Positions 54,801-62,028 of a stretch of 64,000 bases of DNA are shown one piece after another; position 1 is the stretch's first letter; the number at the start of each line of letters is the position of its first letter. The position numbers and the translations under genes were made by a program. Location: NCBI GenBank assembly GCA_023423895.1, contig JAFAER010000205.1, forward strand, positions 1 to 64,000, written 5' to 3'. The notes beneath the pieces are model-generated. The model saw only the letters and a list, made by a program, of their open reading frames with translations. It searched no databases and had not been told where the DNA came from. The DNA is from Pseudomonadota bacterium. Lineage in GTDB: Bacteria > Myxococcota_A > Polyangia > Polyangiales > Polyangiaceae.

Positions 54801-55615
54801 ACGCGCTCCATGTGGACGTGCCGGGCACAGGGCTCATCGTCGATGGCGATGCCACGCGGCTCGCCCAGGTGTTCTCGAACCTCCTTACCAACGCGGCCAA
54901 GTACACCGAGCCTCGTGGACGGATCGCGATCGCGGCGCGCGAGCACCAAGGCTCCGTCGTCGTCGACGTCACCGACTCCGGGATCGGCATCTCGCCGGAG
55001 ATGGTCCCGCGCGTGTTCGAGCTCTTCGCCCAGGAACGTCAGAGCCTGGATCGATCGCTCGGCGGCCTCGGCCTTGGTCTCGCCGTCGTCGCGAACCTCG
55101 TGAAGCTGCACGGCGGATCGGTGTCGGCGCAGAGCGAAGGGCGCGGAATGGGCAGCCGGTTCACGGTGCGCCTGCCCCTCGCGAAGACCCGAAAGTCGAC
55201 GCCGTCGCGCGAGACGCAGGCAGTGGCCGCGCAGACCAGCGCCGCTGCCGGCCGTCGAATCTTGATCGTCGACGACAATCGCGATGCGGCTCATCTGCTG
55301 GCGGAGTTCCTCGGTCTGCGTGGCTATCTCGTCGAGGTCGCGCACGACGGGCCGTCCGCCCTCGAGCTCGCGGCCTCCGTCCGTCCCGAGGTGGCGCTCC
55401 TCGACATCGGCTTGCCTGGTATGACCGGCTACGAGCTCGCGGTCCGACTACGGGAGCGCCCCGACCTGAGCGGGATGAAGCTCGTCGCCGTCACTGGCTA
55501 TGGCCAGCAGACGGACCGCATGCGCTCGCATGAGGCGGGCTTCGACGAACACCTCGTGAAGCCGCTCGACCTCGAAGCACTCCGCGTGCTGCTCGACCGG
55601 ATGACACGCCGCTAG
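51857..55615 (+). CDS. Hybrid sensor histidine kinase with two complete kinase-receiver modules
   Basis: A 1252-residue soluble protein with no membrane segment. Order: PAS-like sensor (about 20-150), GAF-like domain (170-340), HisKA with His354 in SNVSHEFRTPL, ATPase with NLLSNALKF, DTGAGIP and GSGIGLAL (455-570), receiver with Asp674 in VITDVMMP, second PAS (765-880), second HisKA with His897 in ILGHELRNPL, second ATPase (NLLTNAAKY, DSGIGIS, GLGLGLAVV), and a final receiver with Asp1183 in LLDIGLPG. All phosphorylation sites are intact. Such doubled kinases may run two phosphorelay steps in one chain. No response regulator or output gene is adjacent, so its target is unknown. Confidence 0.93.
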   Translation: MPGLPEPTAERHLLDGGGEMGALMRTIDWSKTAVGPVDRWPQSLRTALSILLDTGFPMYIAWGKDFTQFYNDGYRPILGSTKHPAAMGISTRETFAEIWHIIGPMFEGVLRGTPVTVRDFLLPLDRHGFVEECYFDFSYSPIREESGVVGGVLVTVSETTGRVLGARRLETLRALAARTQKAESVNGACTLAAEVLEGSAPDVPFALMYLFDDERRSAELACAAHLAPDLPLAPSKVAADAGGPWPLFDVAARGDACVVDVDPSLSTDGALPAGRAFLVPIRAPGEERASGVLVAGVSPRLLLDDEYKSFLGLVSGQIGSGIASARSLEEAKARAAALAEIDRAKTAFFSNVSHEFRTPLTLMLGPLEDALATHDGALARRPVEMIHRNGRRLLKLVNTLLDFARIEAGRVQASYRPTDLATLTMDLASAFRSAIERAGLVFDVHCEALPEPIYVDHDMWEKIVLNLLSNALKFTFEGTISVGLRWRGGRAELAISDTGAGIPEEELPRLFERFHRIEGTPSRTHEGSGIGLALVQELVRLHGGEIAAESAQGKGTTFTIYVPAGTRHLPADHIAEAKTDASRATGAAVFVEEALRWLPDVGRGESPTPPSVTERPTTTATADQQRVLVVDDNADMREYLRRILSPRWIVETAQDGLAALRMIKASVPDLVITDVMMPTLDGFGLLEALRKDPRARRVPVIMLSARAGEEARAEGLESGADDYLVKPFVARELLARVEAQLVRVRMRELEEQQTKRLTTIFQHAPVGIAILRGPEHVYEFANRGYLELVGGRDVVGKRIADALPELEGQGIFGLLDDVLRTKEPFITQSIPAVMNRGPGGAPEKGYFNLVYQPLLEKDGTVSGIVVVATDVTELATARRDAEAANQAKDEFLAILGHELRNPLAPIQTALQLMKLRDGNTHERERTVIERQVKHLIRLVDDLLDVSRLTRGKIELTRERIELADIIAKAIEMASPLVEQRGHALHVDVPGTGLIVDGDATRLAQVFSNLLTNAAKYTEPRGRIAIAAREHQGSVVVDVTDSGIGISPEMVPRVFELFAQERQSLDRSLGGLGLGLAVVANLVKLHGGSVSAQSEGRGMGSRFTVRLPLAKTRKSTPSRETQAVAAQTSAAAGRRILIVDDNRDAAHLLAEFLGLRGYLVEVAHDGPSALELAASVRPEVALLDIGLPGMTGYELAVRLRERPDLSGMKLVAVTGYGQQTDRMRSHEAGFDEHLVKPLDLEALRVLLDRMTRR

Positions 55616-55622
55616 CGGCAAC

Positions 55623-55638
55623 GGGTCGTCCGACCCGC
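55623..55638. terminator. Convergent terminator hairpin
   Basis: CGGGTCG-TC-CGACCCG forms a compact GC-rich hairpin (effective loop GTCC) between the convergent stops at 55615 and 55652. Confidence 0.55.
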
Positions 55639-55651
55639 ATGCTCTGCTTCG

Positions 55652-56305
55652 TCACTGATTCGGTCCGGTGAGCGCGACCTCTGCATTCAGCGACCAATCG
55701 AGCGGCGCGCCGATGTCGATGCGTTTCCATTCGAGCTGCGCGCGGGGGTTGCCGCCATCACTCGAGGGCGTCAGGATCAGCTTCGCCCTCGGCTCGTTCG
55801 TCGACGCCGGCGTCAACGAGATGCCACCTCCCGTCGATGGCTGTCCCCCGCCGAAGCTGTACGTGTGGACGTGCGTGGGGATCACGGACTGGCCACATTC
55901 CGATACCGTCGTCTCCTTGAACGTCCCCTCCACGGTGCTCGACGTGATGACGCCATTGGCATCGCGTGTGATCGACACCTCGACGTCCGTGAATTGCACC
56001 GCGTACGTGCAGTAGCCGCTGCCCCCGAACGTGACGACGGGCGTCGCGGGTAGCGCGCCCGTCCACGTGGTGGGTCGGTTCGAGGCCGGCGGTGTCTCGG
56101 GTCGTGGCTCTCGATCCGGGTCGCTCCGTCCGCTCTCGCGGCCTGGCTCGCCTCGCCCCTTCGACTTCTTCGAGCGGCTGTCCTGCTCGTCGAGGTCTTC
56201 GACTTCGAAAGGAGCCGGAGGCTCGATGGTCGGCGCGCATGCACCCGCAAGGGCCGAGCAGAGGACGAAGAGCATCGATGCGATTCGCGTCTTCGCGGCG
56301 GGCAT
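55652..56305 (-). CDS. Small lipoprotein of unknown function
   Basis: A 217-residue lipoprotein (lipobox LAGACA). A charged Lys/Arg/Glu/Asp/Pro linker (30-80) leads to a beta-rich C-terminal domain of about 130 residues (VTFGGSGYCTYAVQFTDVEV, THVHTYSFGGG, AKLILTPSSDG) with two Cys that may pair. I recognise no family. Confidence 0.65.
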   Translation of the reverse strand: MPAAKTRIASMLFVLCSALAGACAPTIEPPAPFEVEDLDEQDSRSKKSKGRGEPGRESGRSDPDREPRPETPPASNRPTTWTGALPATPVVTFGGSGYCTYAVQFTDVEVSITRDANGVITSSTVEGTFKETTVSECGQSVIPTHVHTYSFGGGQPSTGGGISLTPASTNEPRAKLILTPSSDGGNPRAQLEWKRIDIGAPLDWSLNAEVALTGPNQ

Positions 56306-56487
56306 GCTCCGCCCACAAGCAGGCTTCGCGCCGAACGGGATCCCGCTGAAGTCGCGTGTTCCGGATCCGGCGTCGGCGTGGGTGGAGGAAGAAGCTGGTC
56401 ACGGGAGTGTTCTCGCCCCCGACGCGCGCCGAGGCCGTCTGCCGCGACCGGCGCCGCCAACCGACGCCGCGGGGCAGAGCGCTGGCG

Positions 56488-57009
56488 CTACGCCGACCGG
56501 GCGCTGAAGCGAGCCTCGAGCTTCCGAAGCTGGCTCTCCCAACCCATGGTCGCCATCTTCGTCCAGTGCGCGTCGTGCATCACGTCGACCGTGATGACCA
56601 TGCGCACGAGGTCGCCCTCTGCGAAGAGCTCCATCACGGCCGTGGTGTCATAGGGCTCCACGCCCGGCAAGAAGTCGATGAGGCTCGTGATCGCCAGCCG
56701 CTCGAGATGCCTCACTTCCGCAAACGTGGAGCGCGTCGGATGCGACGTGGGCTGGCCCATCTCTTTCATCGCCGCGATCTGCTCGGGTGCGTCGGCGATC
56801 ATGTCGTAGCGGAGCGCTCCGCCGACCCGCACGTCGATCTCCTGCACCTCGACGCGAAATCCTTCGGGGCCCCACCAGGATTCGAAGCCGTCCTTGGTCG
56901 TCCACAGGTCCCAGACCTCTTCGCGCGTGGCGCGGAACCTCCGCTCGAGGACAACGGTCTGCTTGGTGCTCGCGGTGCGCGTGCTCGTGCTCTGGTTCTG
57001 GGTCGTCAT
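56488..57009 (-). CDS. SRPBCC/AHSA1-family protein
   Basis: A 173-residue cytoplasmic protein of the START/Bet v1-like fold, branch AHSA1. ERRFRATREEVWDLWTTKDGFESWWGPEG is the usual first strand-helix (shown only as the ExxFxAxxExVW...WWGP pattern), followed by VRVGGALRYDM. It binds small hydrophobic ligands; function varies. Its start overlaps the stop of the ArsR-type regulator (ATGA), a frequent gene pair in bacteria. Confidence 0.88.
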   Translation of the reverse strand: MTTQNQSTSTRTASTKQTVVLERRFRATREEVWDLWTTKDGFESWWGPEGFRVEVQEIDVRVGGALRYDMIADAPEQIAAMKEMGQPTSHPTRSTFAEVRHLERLAITSLIDFLPGVEPYDTTAVMELFAEGDLVRMVITVDVMHDAHWTKMATMGWESQLRKLEARFSARSA

Positions 57010-57371
57010 GGGTCCTTCCTCTTTTCCTTCGCGTCGTCGTCTCGTGTCTTGGAGCTGGCTTTCTTTCGCTTCTCGAGCGCCGCATCGAACCGATCGAGCC
57101 GCGCTTCCCAGACGCCGCGGTACTTCGCGAGCCACTCCTCGATCTCGCGGAAGGGCTGAGCACGAAGCGAATAGAAGTGCTTCTGGCCGTCGGCCCTCAT
57201 CGCGACGAACCCCGCCTCGGAGAGGATCCGCAGGTGGCGTGAGACGCCGGACTGATGGATCTCGACCCGGTCGACGATCTCGCCGACCTGGAGCTCACCC
57301 TGTCGCAACGCATCGATCACCCGCCGACGCGTCGGGTCGGCGAGCGTCTGGAAGACAGCGTCAATATGCAC
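57006..57371 (-). CDS. ArsR-family transcriptional regulator paired with SRPBCC protein
   Basis: A 121-residue winged-helix repressor. DAVFQTLADPTRRRVIDALRQ and HQSGVSRHLRILSEAGFVAM are the classic ArsR helices. There is no ELCVCDL metal motif and no Cys pair, so it is unlikely to sense metals; the AHSA1 partner suggests a small-molecule or stress signal. I start at GTG 57371 because the family begins at this point and the longer frame runs through an AT-rich, promoter-like segment. The C-terminus is Lys/Asp-rich. Confidence 0.87.
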   Translation of the reverse strand: MHIDAVFQTLADPTRRRVIDALRQGELQVGEIVDRVEIHQSGVSRHLRILSEAGFVAMRADGQKHFYSLRAQPFREIEEWLAKYRGVWEARLDRFDAALEKRKKASSKTRDDDAKEKRKDP

Positions 57372-57397
57372 AGAGATGTATATGCATCTTGGTGCAT
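57364..57397. promoter_or_regulatory. AT-rich TGCAT-repeat segment at the start of the ArsR-SRPBCC operon
   Basis: ATATGCA occurs at 57364-57370 and again at 57380-57386, followed by a third TGCAT at 57393-57397. The cluster overlaps the GTG start and the expected promoter, the usual place for an autoregulatory ArsR site. Confidence 0.4.
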
Positions 57398-57447
57398 TCA
57401 CAGTCAAGGGCGCGCTCGACGGCGAGCCTCGGTGTAGAAATGGAGCC

Positions 57448-58866
57448 ATGCGTCAGCTCCCCCTCGTCAGCGTGGTCCTGTGCGCGTGCGGCGCGATCGC
57501 TGTCGATCCGTCGTCGTCGCCGGCGCGCGACGAAGCAGACGCCGCCGCAGATTCAGGGGTGGGCCAAGCGCCGGATCCAGTGAGGCCCGAGTCTCGCGAC
57601 TGCCGCCCAGCGACCGACGCGGTCGAACCCGCTGGTCCGGTATCGCTACCGCCGGGCGTGACGGCCGACTTCGCCGTACGAGGCGTTCGACCCGTCATCG
57701 CGGTGTCCCCGAACGGTGATGCCGTGGTTGTGTGGCATGACGCGGGCCATGTTCGAGTCCGGCTGTACCGCGACTCGCGCTGGCTCGACGTCGAGACGAT
57801 CACGTCACCGGATGGGTGGTCCAGATACTCCGACGGCACACCGAAGGTCGCCATGCGAGCAGATGGCACCGTCGTCGTCGCCTACAACGAGTCGCCCAGC
57901 AACTCTCACAACGTCGTGTGCACGCGAGAGCGAGACGCGAACGGCACCTGGTCGATGGTCTCGACGCTCGCGGTCACGGGGATCGGTTCGTGGCAGGAGC
58001 CTTCGCCGCCGATCTTCATGCTCGCTGCGGATGGCGCAGGCAACATCACCGCGCTGGTCGACGCCGAACCAACGAACGGCGGTCTTCTCGCGTTTCGAGC
58101 GCCTGCAGGGAGCGGTTTCGGCGCGGCGTCTCCTCTGACGAGGGAAGCGGTGAGGGACTTCACGTTCGCGGTGAACGCGAGCGGCGAAGCGCTCGTGGTG
58201 TGGTCCGAAGGCGGGCCTGTCATCGGCACGGCAAAAGCCGCCGCCTTCTCGCCCGCCGCAGGCTGGGGCGCCACGGAAGGACCCATCGACGTCGGGCTCG
58301 CCAGCTTGAGCGCCACCGCCGAACACGATGGATCGATGAGTGTGCTCGGCGCTCGATATTCCGAAGATGGCAGTGTTCGCGTCGAGGCCGCGACGCGCGC
58401 GCGCGACGGTGCCTGGAGCGTGCCGACCGATCTCGCGGATCTCCCCGCATCGTCTGCACGGATCGCGAGCGATGACCTTGGCCGCGCGCTGGTGGCGGGT
58501 GGCCGCTGGATCTCCGAATGCACGGTCACGAGCGTAGTGATGCGCCGCGACGCGACCGGAACCTGGGGAGCAGCCGAGTCCATCCCGGGCGCGCCGCCGA
58601 GCGGGACGATGATCGGCGAGATCGCGCTCTCGCGAAGTGGCCACGGCTTGGTGGCGTGGCAGGGCAAGAAGCTCTCGAATGGCAGCTGCGTCAACGAGGG
58701 CATGCACCTGTCCTGGCTCTCGCCGGAAGGAGCGTGGTCGCCCCCGATGCTCCTCGACTCGGAGACCGATAGCCATCCGACCCTCGCGCTCACGCCGTCA
58801 GGCAGAGCACTGGTCGCGTGGTCGCGCGGAGATCGCGTCCTCGCGCGCTGGGTCGACCCGCCCTGA
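57448..58866 (+). CDS. Lipoprotein with repeated beta-strand blocks, likely propeller
   Basis: A 472-residue lipoprotein (signal ending VVLCACG). After a short Asp/Ala/Pro linker, similar blocks recur about every 50-60 residues: RPVIAVSPNGDAVVVWHD, PKVAMRADGTVVVAYNE, FTFAVNASGEALVVWSEGG, GEIALSRSGHGLVAWQG, PTLALTPSGRALVAWSRG. The xxAxxxxGxAxVxW pattern is typical of beta-propeller surface proteins in myxobacteria. No enzyme motif is visible. It is divergent from the ArsR-SRPBCC pair and lies 67 bases before arsR. Confidence 0.78.
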   Translation: MRQLPLVSVVLCACGAIAVDPSSSPARDEADAAADSGVGQAPDPVRPESRDCRPATDAVEPAGPVSLPPGVTADFAVRGVRPVIAVSPNGDAVVVWHDAGHVRVRLYRDSRWLDVETITSPDGWSRYSDGTPKVAMRADGTVVVAYNESPSNSHNVVCTRERDANGTWSMVSTLAVTGIGSWQEPSPPIFMLAADGAGNITALVDAEPTNGGLLAFRAPAGSGFGAASPLTREAVRDFTFAVNASGEALVVWSEGGPVIGTAKAAAFSPAAGWGATEGPIDVGLASLSATAEHDGSMSVLGARYSEDGSVRVEAATRARDGAWSVPTDLADLPASSARIASDDLGRALVAGGRWISECTVTSVVMRRDATGTWGAAESIPGAPPSGTMIGEIALSRSGHGLVAWQGKKLSNGSCVNEGMHLSWLSPEGAWSPPMLLDSETDSHPTLALTPSGRALVAWSRGDRVLARWVDPP

Positions 58867-58897
58867 GTCATCGCCGCTGCCTTCGACCGCTCTCGGC

Positions 58898-58926
58898 TTG
58901 CACGGCTACTTCGAAAGTATTAGAAG
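58898..58926 (+). promoter_or_regulatory. Predicted arsR promoter
   Basis: TTGCAC (58898-58903), a 17-base spacer and TAGAAG (58921-58926) sit just upstream of the arsR GTG. The spacer and -10 box overlap the inverted-repeat operator, so repressor binding would block RNA polymerase. Confidence 0.5.
58910..58925. promoter_or_regulatory. ArsR operator 1
   Basis: TTCGAAAGTATTAGAA, an imperfect palindrome embedded in a longer ACTTC...GAAGT inverted repeat (58908-58927). It matches operator 2 in front of arsI at 14 of 16 positions. Confidence 0.65.
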
Positions 58927-58933
58927 TAAGCGC

Positions 58934-59251
58934 GTGACCGCGAAGCTCGAACGACACGCCGAACAGCTGGGAGCTCTCGGGCACCCTGTTCGGCTTCGCG
59001 TCCTTCGCTTCGTCGTCCAGTCTGGTCCGGACGGCTCAGCAGCGGGAGACATCCAGGCTCATGTGGACATGCCGGCCTCGACGCTGAGCCACCACTTGAA
59101 GCGGCTGGTGGATGCGGGCTTGCTCTCGACCCGCACCGAAGGGACGTTCCACTACTACGCGGCGAACTACGTCGCGCTCCGTGGACTCACGGACTACCTC
59201 TGGGAAGACTGCTGCAAGCGGGGCAATCCCGGCCGCGGTTCCTGCTGCTGA
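58934..59251 (+). CDS. arsR: Arsenic-responsive repressor ArsR
   Basis: A 105-residue ArsR/SmtB protein starting at GTG. Helix-turn-helix: DMPASTLSHHLKRLVDAGLL, with the wing TRTEGTFHYY. The C-terminus has Cys93-Cys94 (EDCC) and Cys104-Cys105 (GSCC). This matches the arsenite site of Acidithiobacillus-type ArsR, which uses a vicinal pair plus a third nearby C-terminal Cys, rather than the CVCDL helix of E. coli ArsR. It should leave DNA when As(III) or methyl-As(III) binds, derepressing itself and arsI onward. Confidence 0.92.
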   Translation: MTAKLERHAEQLGALGHPVRLRVLRFVVQSGPDGSAAGDIQAHVDMPASTLSHHLKRLVDAGLLSTRTEGTFHYYAANYVALRGLTDYLWEDCCKRGNPGRGSCC

Positions 59252-59276
59252 TCCGGCTCTTTTTTTTGCCCGTTGG

Positions 59277-59292
59277 TTCGAAATTATTCGAA
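59277..59292. promoter_or_regulatory. ArsR operator 2, upstream of arsI
   Basis: TTCGAAATTATTCGAA lies immediately before and touching the AAGGAG ribosome site of arsI. It is a near copy of operator 1. A run of eight T (59260-59267) precedes it. A separate promoter for arsI-acr3-arsC under ArsR control is likely, though no clear -10 box was found. Confidence 0.6.
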
Positions 59293-59303
59293 GGAGAAAG
59301 CCC

Positions 59304-59786
59304 ATGAACATCCTGAAGCCTCACGTCTCGCTCAACGTTTCGAACATCGACGCGTCCGTTGCCTTCTACGAGAAAGCGTTCGGGGTGCAGGCGACGAAGC
59401 GCCGCCCCGGCTACGCGAAGTTCGATCTCGTCTCTCCGTCGCTGAACCTGACGATGCAGGAAGCGCCGCGGACCGGGGTGAACGCCAGTCACTTCGGCGT
59501 GCAGGTCGCGTCGAGCGAGGACGTCGCGGCGGCATGGACCCGCTTCAAGGAAGCGGGGCTCGTCACGAAGACGGAGGACGACACGTCGTGCTGCTACGCG
59601 CTGCAAGACAAGGTCTGGGTGCAGGACCCCGACGGCAACGCCTGGGAGGTCTTCGTGGTGAAGGGCGACACCGACGAGATGGGCACCGGCCTCCCTGAGA
59701 TGAGCACGTCCGGAGCATGCTGCGTCCCGGAGATCAAAGGCTCTGAACCTGTCGCCCCGACCGCGAAGAAGTCCTGCTGCGGCTGA
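59304..59786 (+). CDS. arsI: ArsI-type organoarsenical C-As lyase (VOC superfamily dioxygenase)
   Basis: A 160-residue vicinal-oxygen-chelate protein. His7, His63 and Glu115 are the likely Fe(II) ligands, and the vicinal pair Cys96-Cys97 in DDTSCCYALQDKVWVQDPDG is at the position used by ArsI to bind trivalent methylarsenicals. ArsI breaks the carbon-arsenic bond of methylarsenite, giving arsenite for Acr3 to export. The C-terminus carries two more Cys pairs (GACC, KSCCG). A strong AAGGAG site follows operator 2. No arsM methylase is nearby, so the substrate would come from outside. Confidence 0.88.
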   Translation: MNILKPHVSLNVSNIDASVAFYEKAFGVQATKRRPGYAKFDLVSPSLNLTMQEAPRTGVNASHFGVQVASSEDVAAAWTRFKEAGLVTKTEDDTSCCYALQDKVWVQDPDGNAWEVFVVKGDTDEMGTGLPEMSTSGACCVPEIKGSEPVAPTAKKSCCG

Positions 59787-59806
59787 CGCCCGGACGTGAG
59801 CACGAC

Positions 59807-60904
59807 ATGGCCACCTCGCCGAAGCTGACCACCCAGCTCTCCGTCCTCGATCGATTTCTGCCCGTCTGGATCTTCGTCGCGATGGGGCTGGGGGTCGGAC
59901 TCGGGCGCGTCCATCCGGGGCTGGGCCACGCGCTCGATGCCGTCAAGGTCGCGGGCGTGTCGCTCCCGATCGCCATCGGTCTCTTCTGGATGATGTATCC
60001 GGTGCTGGCGAAGGTCCGCTACGGCAAGCTGGGCGCGGTCGCGGCGAACGGCCGGCTCTTCGCGGCGTCCCTGACGTTCAACTGGATCCTCGGGCCGCTC
60101 GTGATGTTCGGACTCGCGTGGCTCTTCCTGCCGGATCTGCCTCACTACCGCACCGGGCTCATCCTGATCGGGCTCGCCCGGTGCATCGCGATGGTCCTCA
60201 TCTGGAACATGCTCGCGAAGGGGAGCAACGAGATCGCCGCGCTGCTCGTCGCCCTCAACTCGGTCTTCCAGATCCTCTTCTACTCCGTGCTCGGCTGGTT
60301 CTTCCTGAACGTCGTGCCGACGTGGTTGGGCGCCGAGGGCGTCGGCTTCCACGTCTCCATGTGGGAGATCGCGAAGAGCGTCATTCTCTTCCTCGGTCTT
60401 CCGCTCGTTGCTGGTGCCGCGACGAGGTTCACGCTCGTCCGACGGCGCGGAGAGGACTGGTACGAGCGCCGCTTCGTTCCAAAGGTCGGGCCCGTCGCGC
60501 TCGTCGGGCTGCTCTACACGATCGTCCTCATGTTCGCGATGCAGGGCGACAGGATCGTGCGGCTGCCGCTCGACGTGGTCCGCATCGCGCTGCCGCTCGT
60601 CGTCTACTTCGTCGTGATGTTCACGGCGTCTTTCGTCATCTCGAAGCGGCTCGGCTTCTCGTACGAGGAGACGGCTTCCCTCTCGTTCACGGCGGCAGGA
60701 AACAACTTCGAGCTAGCGATCGCCGTCGCCATCGGCGTGTTCGGCATCTCGTCGGGCGAGGCGCTCGCGGGTGTCGTCGGACCTCTCATCGAGGTGCCGG
60801 CTCTTCTCGCTCTCGTCTACCTCTCGCTGTGGCTGAAGAAGAGGCTCTTCGGGGAGCAGACCAAGGACGGAACGCCGCTCGCGCACGAAGGAGAGCTCCG
60901 ATGA
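59807..60904 (+). CDS. acr3: Arsenite efflux permease Acr3
   Basis: A 365-residue protein with ten hydrophobic segments, of the bile/arsenite/riboflavin transporter family. The conserved Cys126 lies in GLARCIAMVLIWNMLAKG and is essential for As(III) transport in studied Acr3 proteins; NFELAIAVAIGVFG and SGEALAGVVGPLIEVP near the C-terminus are also family hallmarks. It exports arsenite using the membrane potential. The stop overlaps the arsC start as ATGA. Confidence 0.93.
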   Translation: MATSPKLTTQLSVLDRFLPVWIFVAMGLGVGLGRVHPGLGHALDAVKVAGVSLPIAIGLFWMMYPVLAKVRYGKLGAVAANGRLFAASLTFNWILGPLVMFGLAWLFLPDLPHYRTGLILIGLARCIAMVLIWNMLAKGSNEIAALLVALNSVFQILFYSVLGWFFLNVVPTWLGAEGVGFHVSMWEIAKSVILFLGLPLVAGAATRFTLVRRRGEDWYERRFVPKVGPVALVGLLYTIVLMFAMQGDRIVRLPLDVVRIALPLVVYFVVMFTASFVISKRLGFSYEETASLSFTAAGNNFELAIAVAIGVFGISSGEALAGVVGPLIEVPALLALVYLSLWLKKRLFGEQTKDGTPLAHEGELR

Positions 60905-61302
60905 AGACGGTCCTCTTCGCGTGCATCCACAACGCAGGCCGTTCGCAGATGGCTGCCGCGTGGTTCAATGCTCTCGCTGCCCCAGCGAAAGCGCGGGGAC
61001 TATCTGCCGGGACGCAGCCGGGCGATCGCGTCCACCCGGAGGTCCTCGCCGTGATGCGAGAGGAAGGGATCGACCTGGACGACGTGCGGCCGCAGCGGCT
61101 GACGGACGATCTGGCCGCGAGCGCGACGCTGCTGATCACGATGGGATGCGGCGAGGCATGCCCGGTCGTTCCCGGTCTTCGACGAGAGGACTGGCCGCTC
61201 GAAGACCCCAAAGGCAAGCCGCTCGAACGCGTGCGTGAGATCCGGGATGACGTGCGCCGGCGCGTCGAGGCGCTCATCTCCCGCGAACGCTGGGGCCGCT
61301 GA
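60901..61302 (+). CDS. arsC: Arsenate reductase ArsC (low-molecular-weight phosphatase type)
   Basis: A 133-residue enzyme. The P-loop CIHNAGR (Cys8 to Arg14) binds arsenate, and Cys residues in MGCGEACPVVPG provide the redox pair used by thioredoxin-coupled ArsC. DWPLEDPKG is the general acid loop. It reduces arsenate to arsenite for Acr3. It is translated by coupling to acr3. Confidence 0.93.
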   Translation: MKTVLFACIHNAGRSQMAAAWFNALAAPAKARGLSAGTQPGDRVHPEVLAVMREEGIDLDDVRPQRLTDDLAASATLLITMGCGEACPVVPGLRREDWPLEDPKGKPLERVREIRDDVRRRVEALISRERWGR

Positions 61303-61461
61303 GAGGGCTGTCGGCCGTAGCAGCCGCCTCGAGAAGCTCGCGGGCGTCGGCCGGGATGTCTTCGTCGCTGGGCTCGTAGTCGCTCGTCACCGGCCCGGCG
61401 CCGAGCAGGCCCGATCGAATCCTCCGTGTCGCGGTACCATCGTCTTCGTGGAGGCAAACCG

Positions 61462-62028
61462 ATGGGCAGACCCGTGAGTGAAGGCAACGCATCCCTACCG
61501 CATGAAGGGCGACCGAACGTGACGATGCGGCGTCTTCAAGCCGACGATGTGGAGGAGATCGCCGCTCTCTGCGACGAGGCTGCGCTCGCGGGCGAATCGG
61601 CGGAGGGGCCGGCGCCAATGGATCGAGCGTATCTGCGGACGCGCCTCTTCGGCGGTGACGCGAAGTTCGAGGCGTACGGCTTGTACGAAGGCGGCCGCCT
61701 CGTTGCGTGGGGGGCGCTGGCACCGCACACGTACCGTCCCGTGTACAACGTCTGCGCGGAGATCAGCCTCGTGGTCGCCTCCGACCGTCGGCGCCGCGGA
61801 CTCGGTCGTCGACTGGCGACGCACCTCCTCGAGCGCGCGCACGCGCATCGTCTCCACACGCTGCTCGTGGTGCTGCCGAGCGAGCCGACGCACCCGATGG
61901 CGTGGGCCGTCCGTCTTGGGTTTTGCGGCGCGGGAGGCCTCTCCGGCGTCCTGCAAACAGGCGACGACGAATGGCGCGACATCTTCCTCATGCAGAAGTT
62001 CCTCGAGCCGCGGGAGCCGGGCCAGTGA
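61462..62028 (+). CDS. GNAT family N-acetyltransferase
   Basis: A 188-residue GNAT protein with a GGAGG site. AEISLVVASDRRRRGLGRRLATHLL is motif A (written to identify RRxGLGRR), and AWAVRLGF is the C-terminal motif. The substrate is unknown. Its final GTGA overlaps the start of the next GNAT gene, so the two are made together. It follows arsC after 159 bases. Confidence 0.85.
   Translation: MGRPVSEGNASLPHEGRPNVTMRRLQADDVEEIAALCDEAALAGESAEGPAPMDRAYLRTRLFGGDAKFEAYGLYEGGRLVAWGALAPHTYRPVYNVCAEISLVVASDRRRRGLGRRLATHLLERAHAHRLHTLLVVLPSEPTHPMAWAVRLGFCGAGGLSGVLQTGDDEWRDIFLMQKFLEPREPGQ

Noticed and set aside
59594..60352. A 252-codon minus-strand frame across arsI and acr3
   Set aside because: It is opposite two clearly recognised genes and is a charged low-complexity translation typical of antisense frames.
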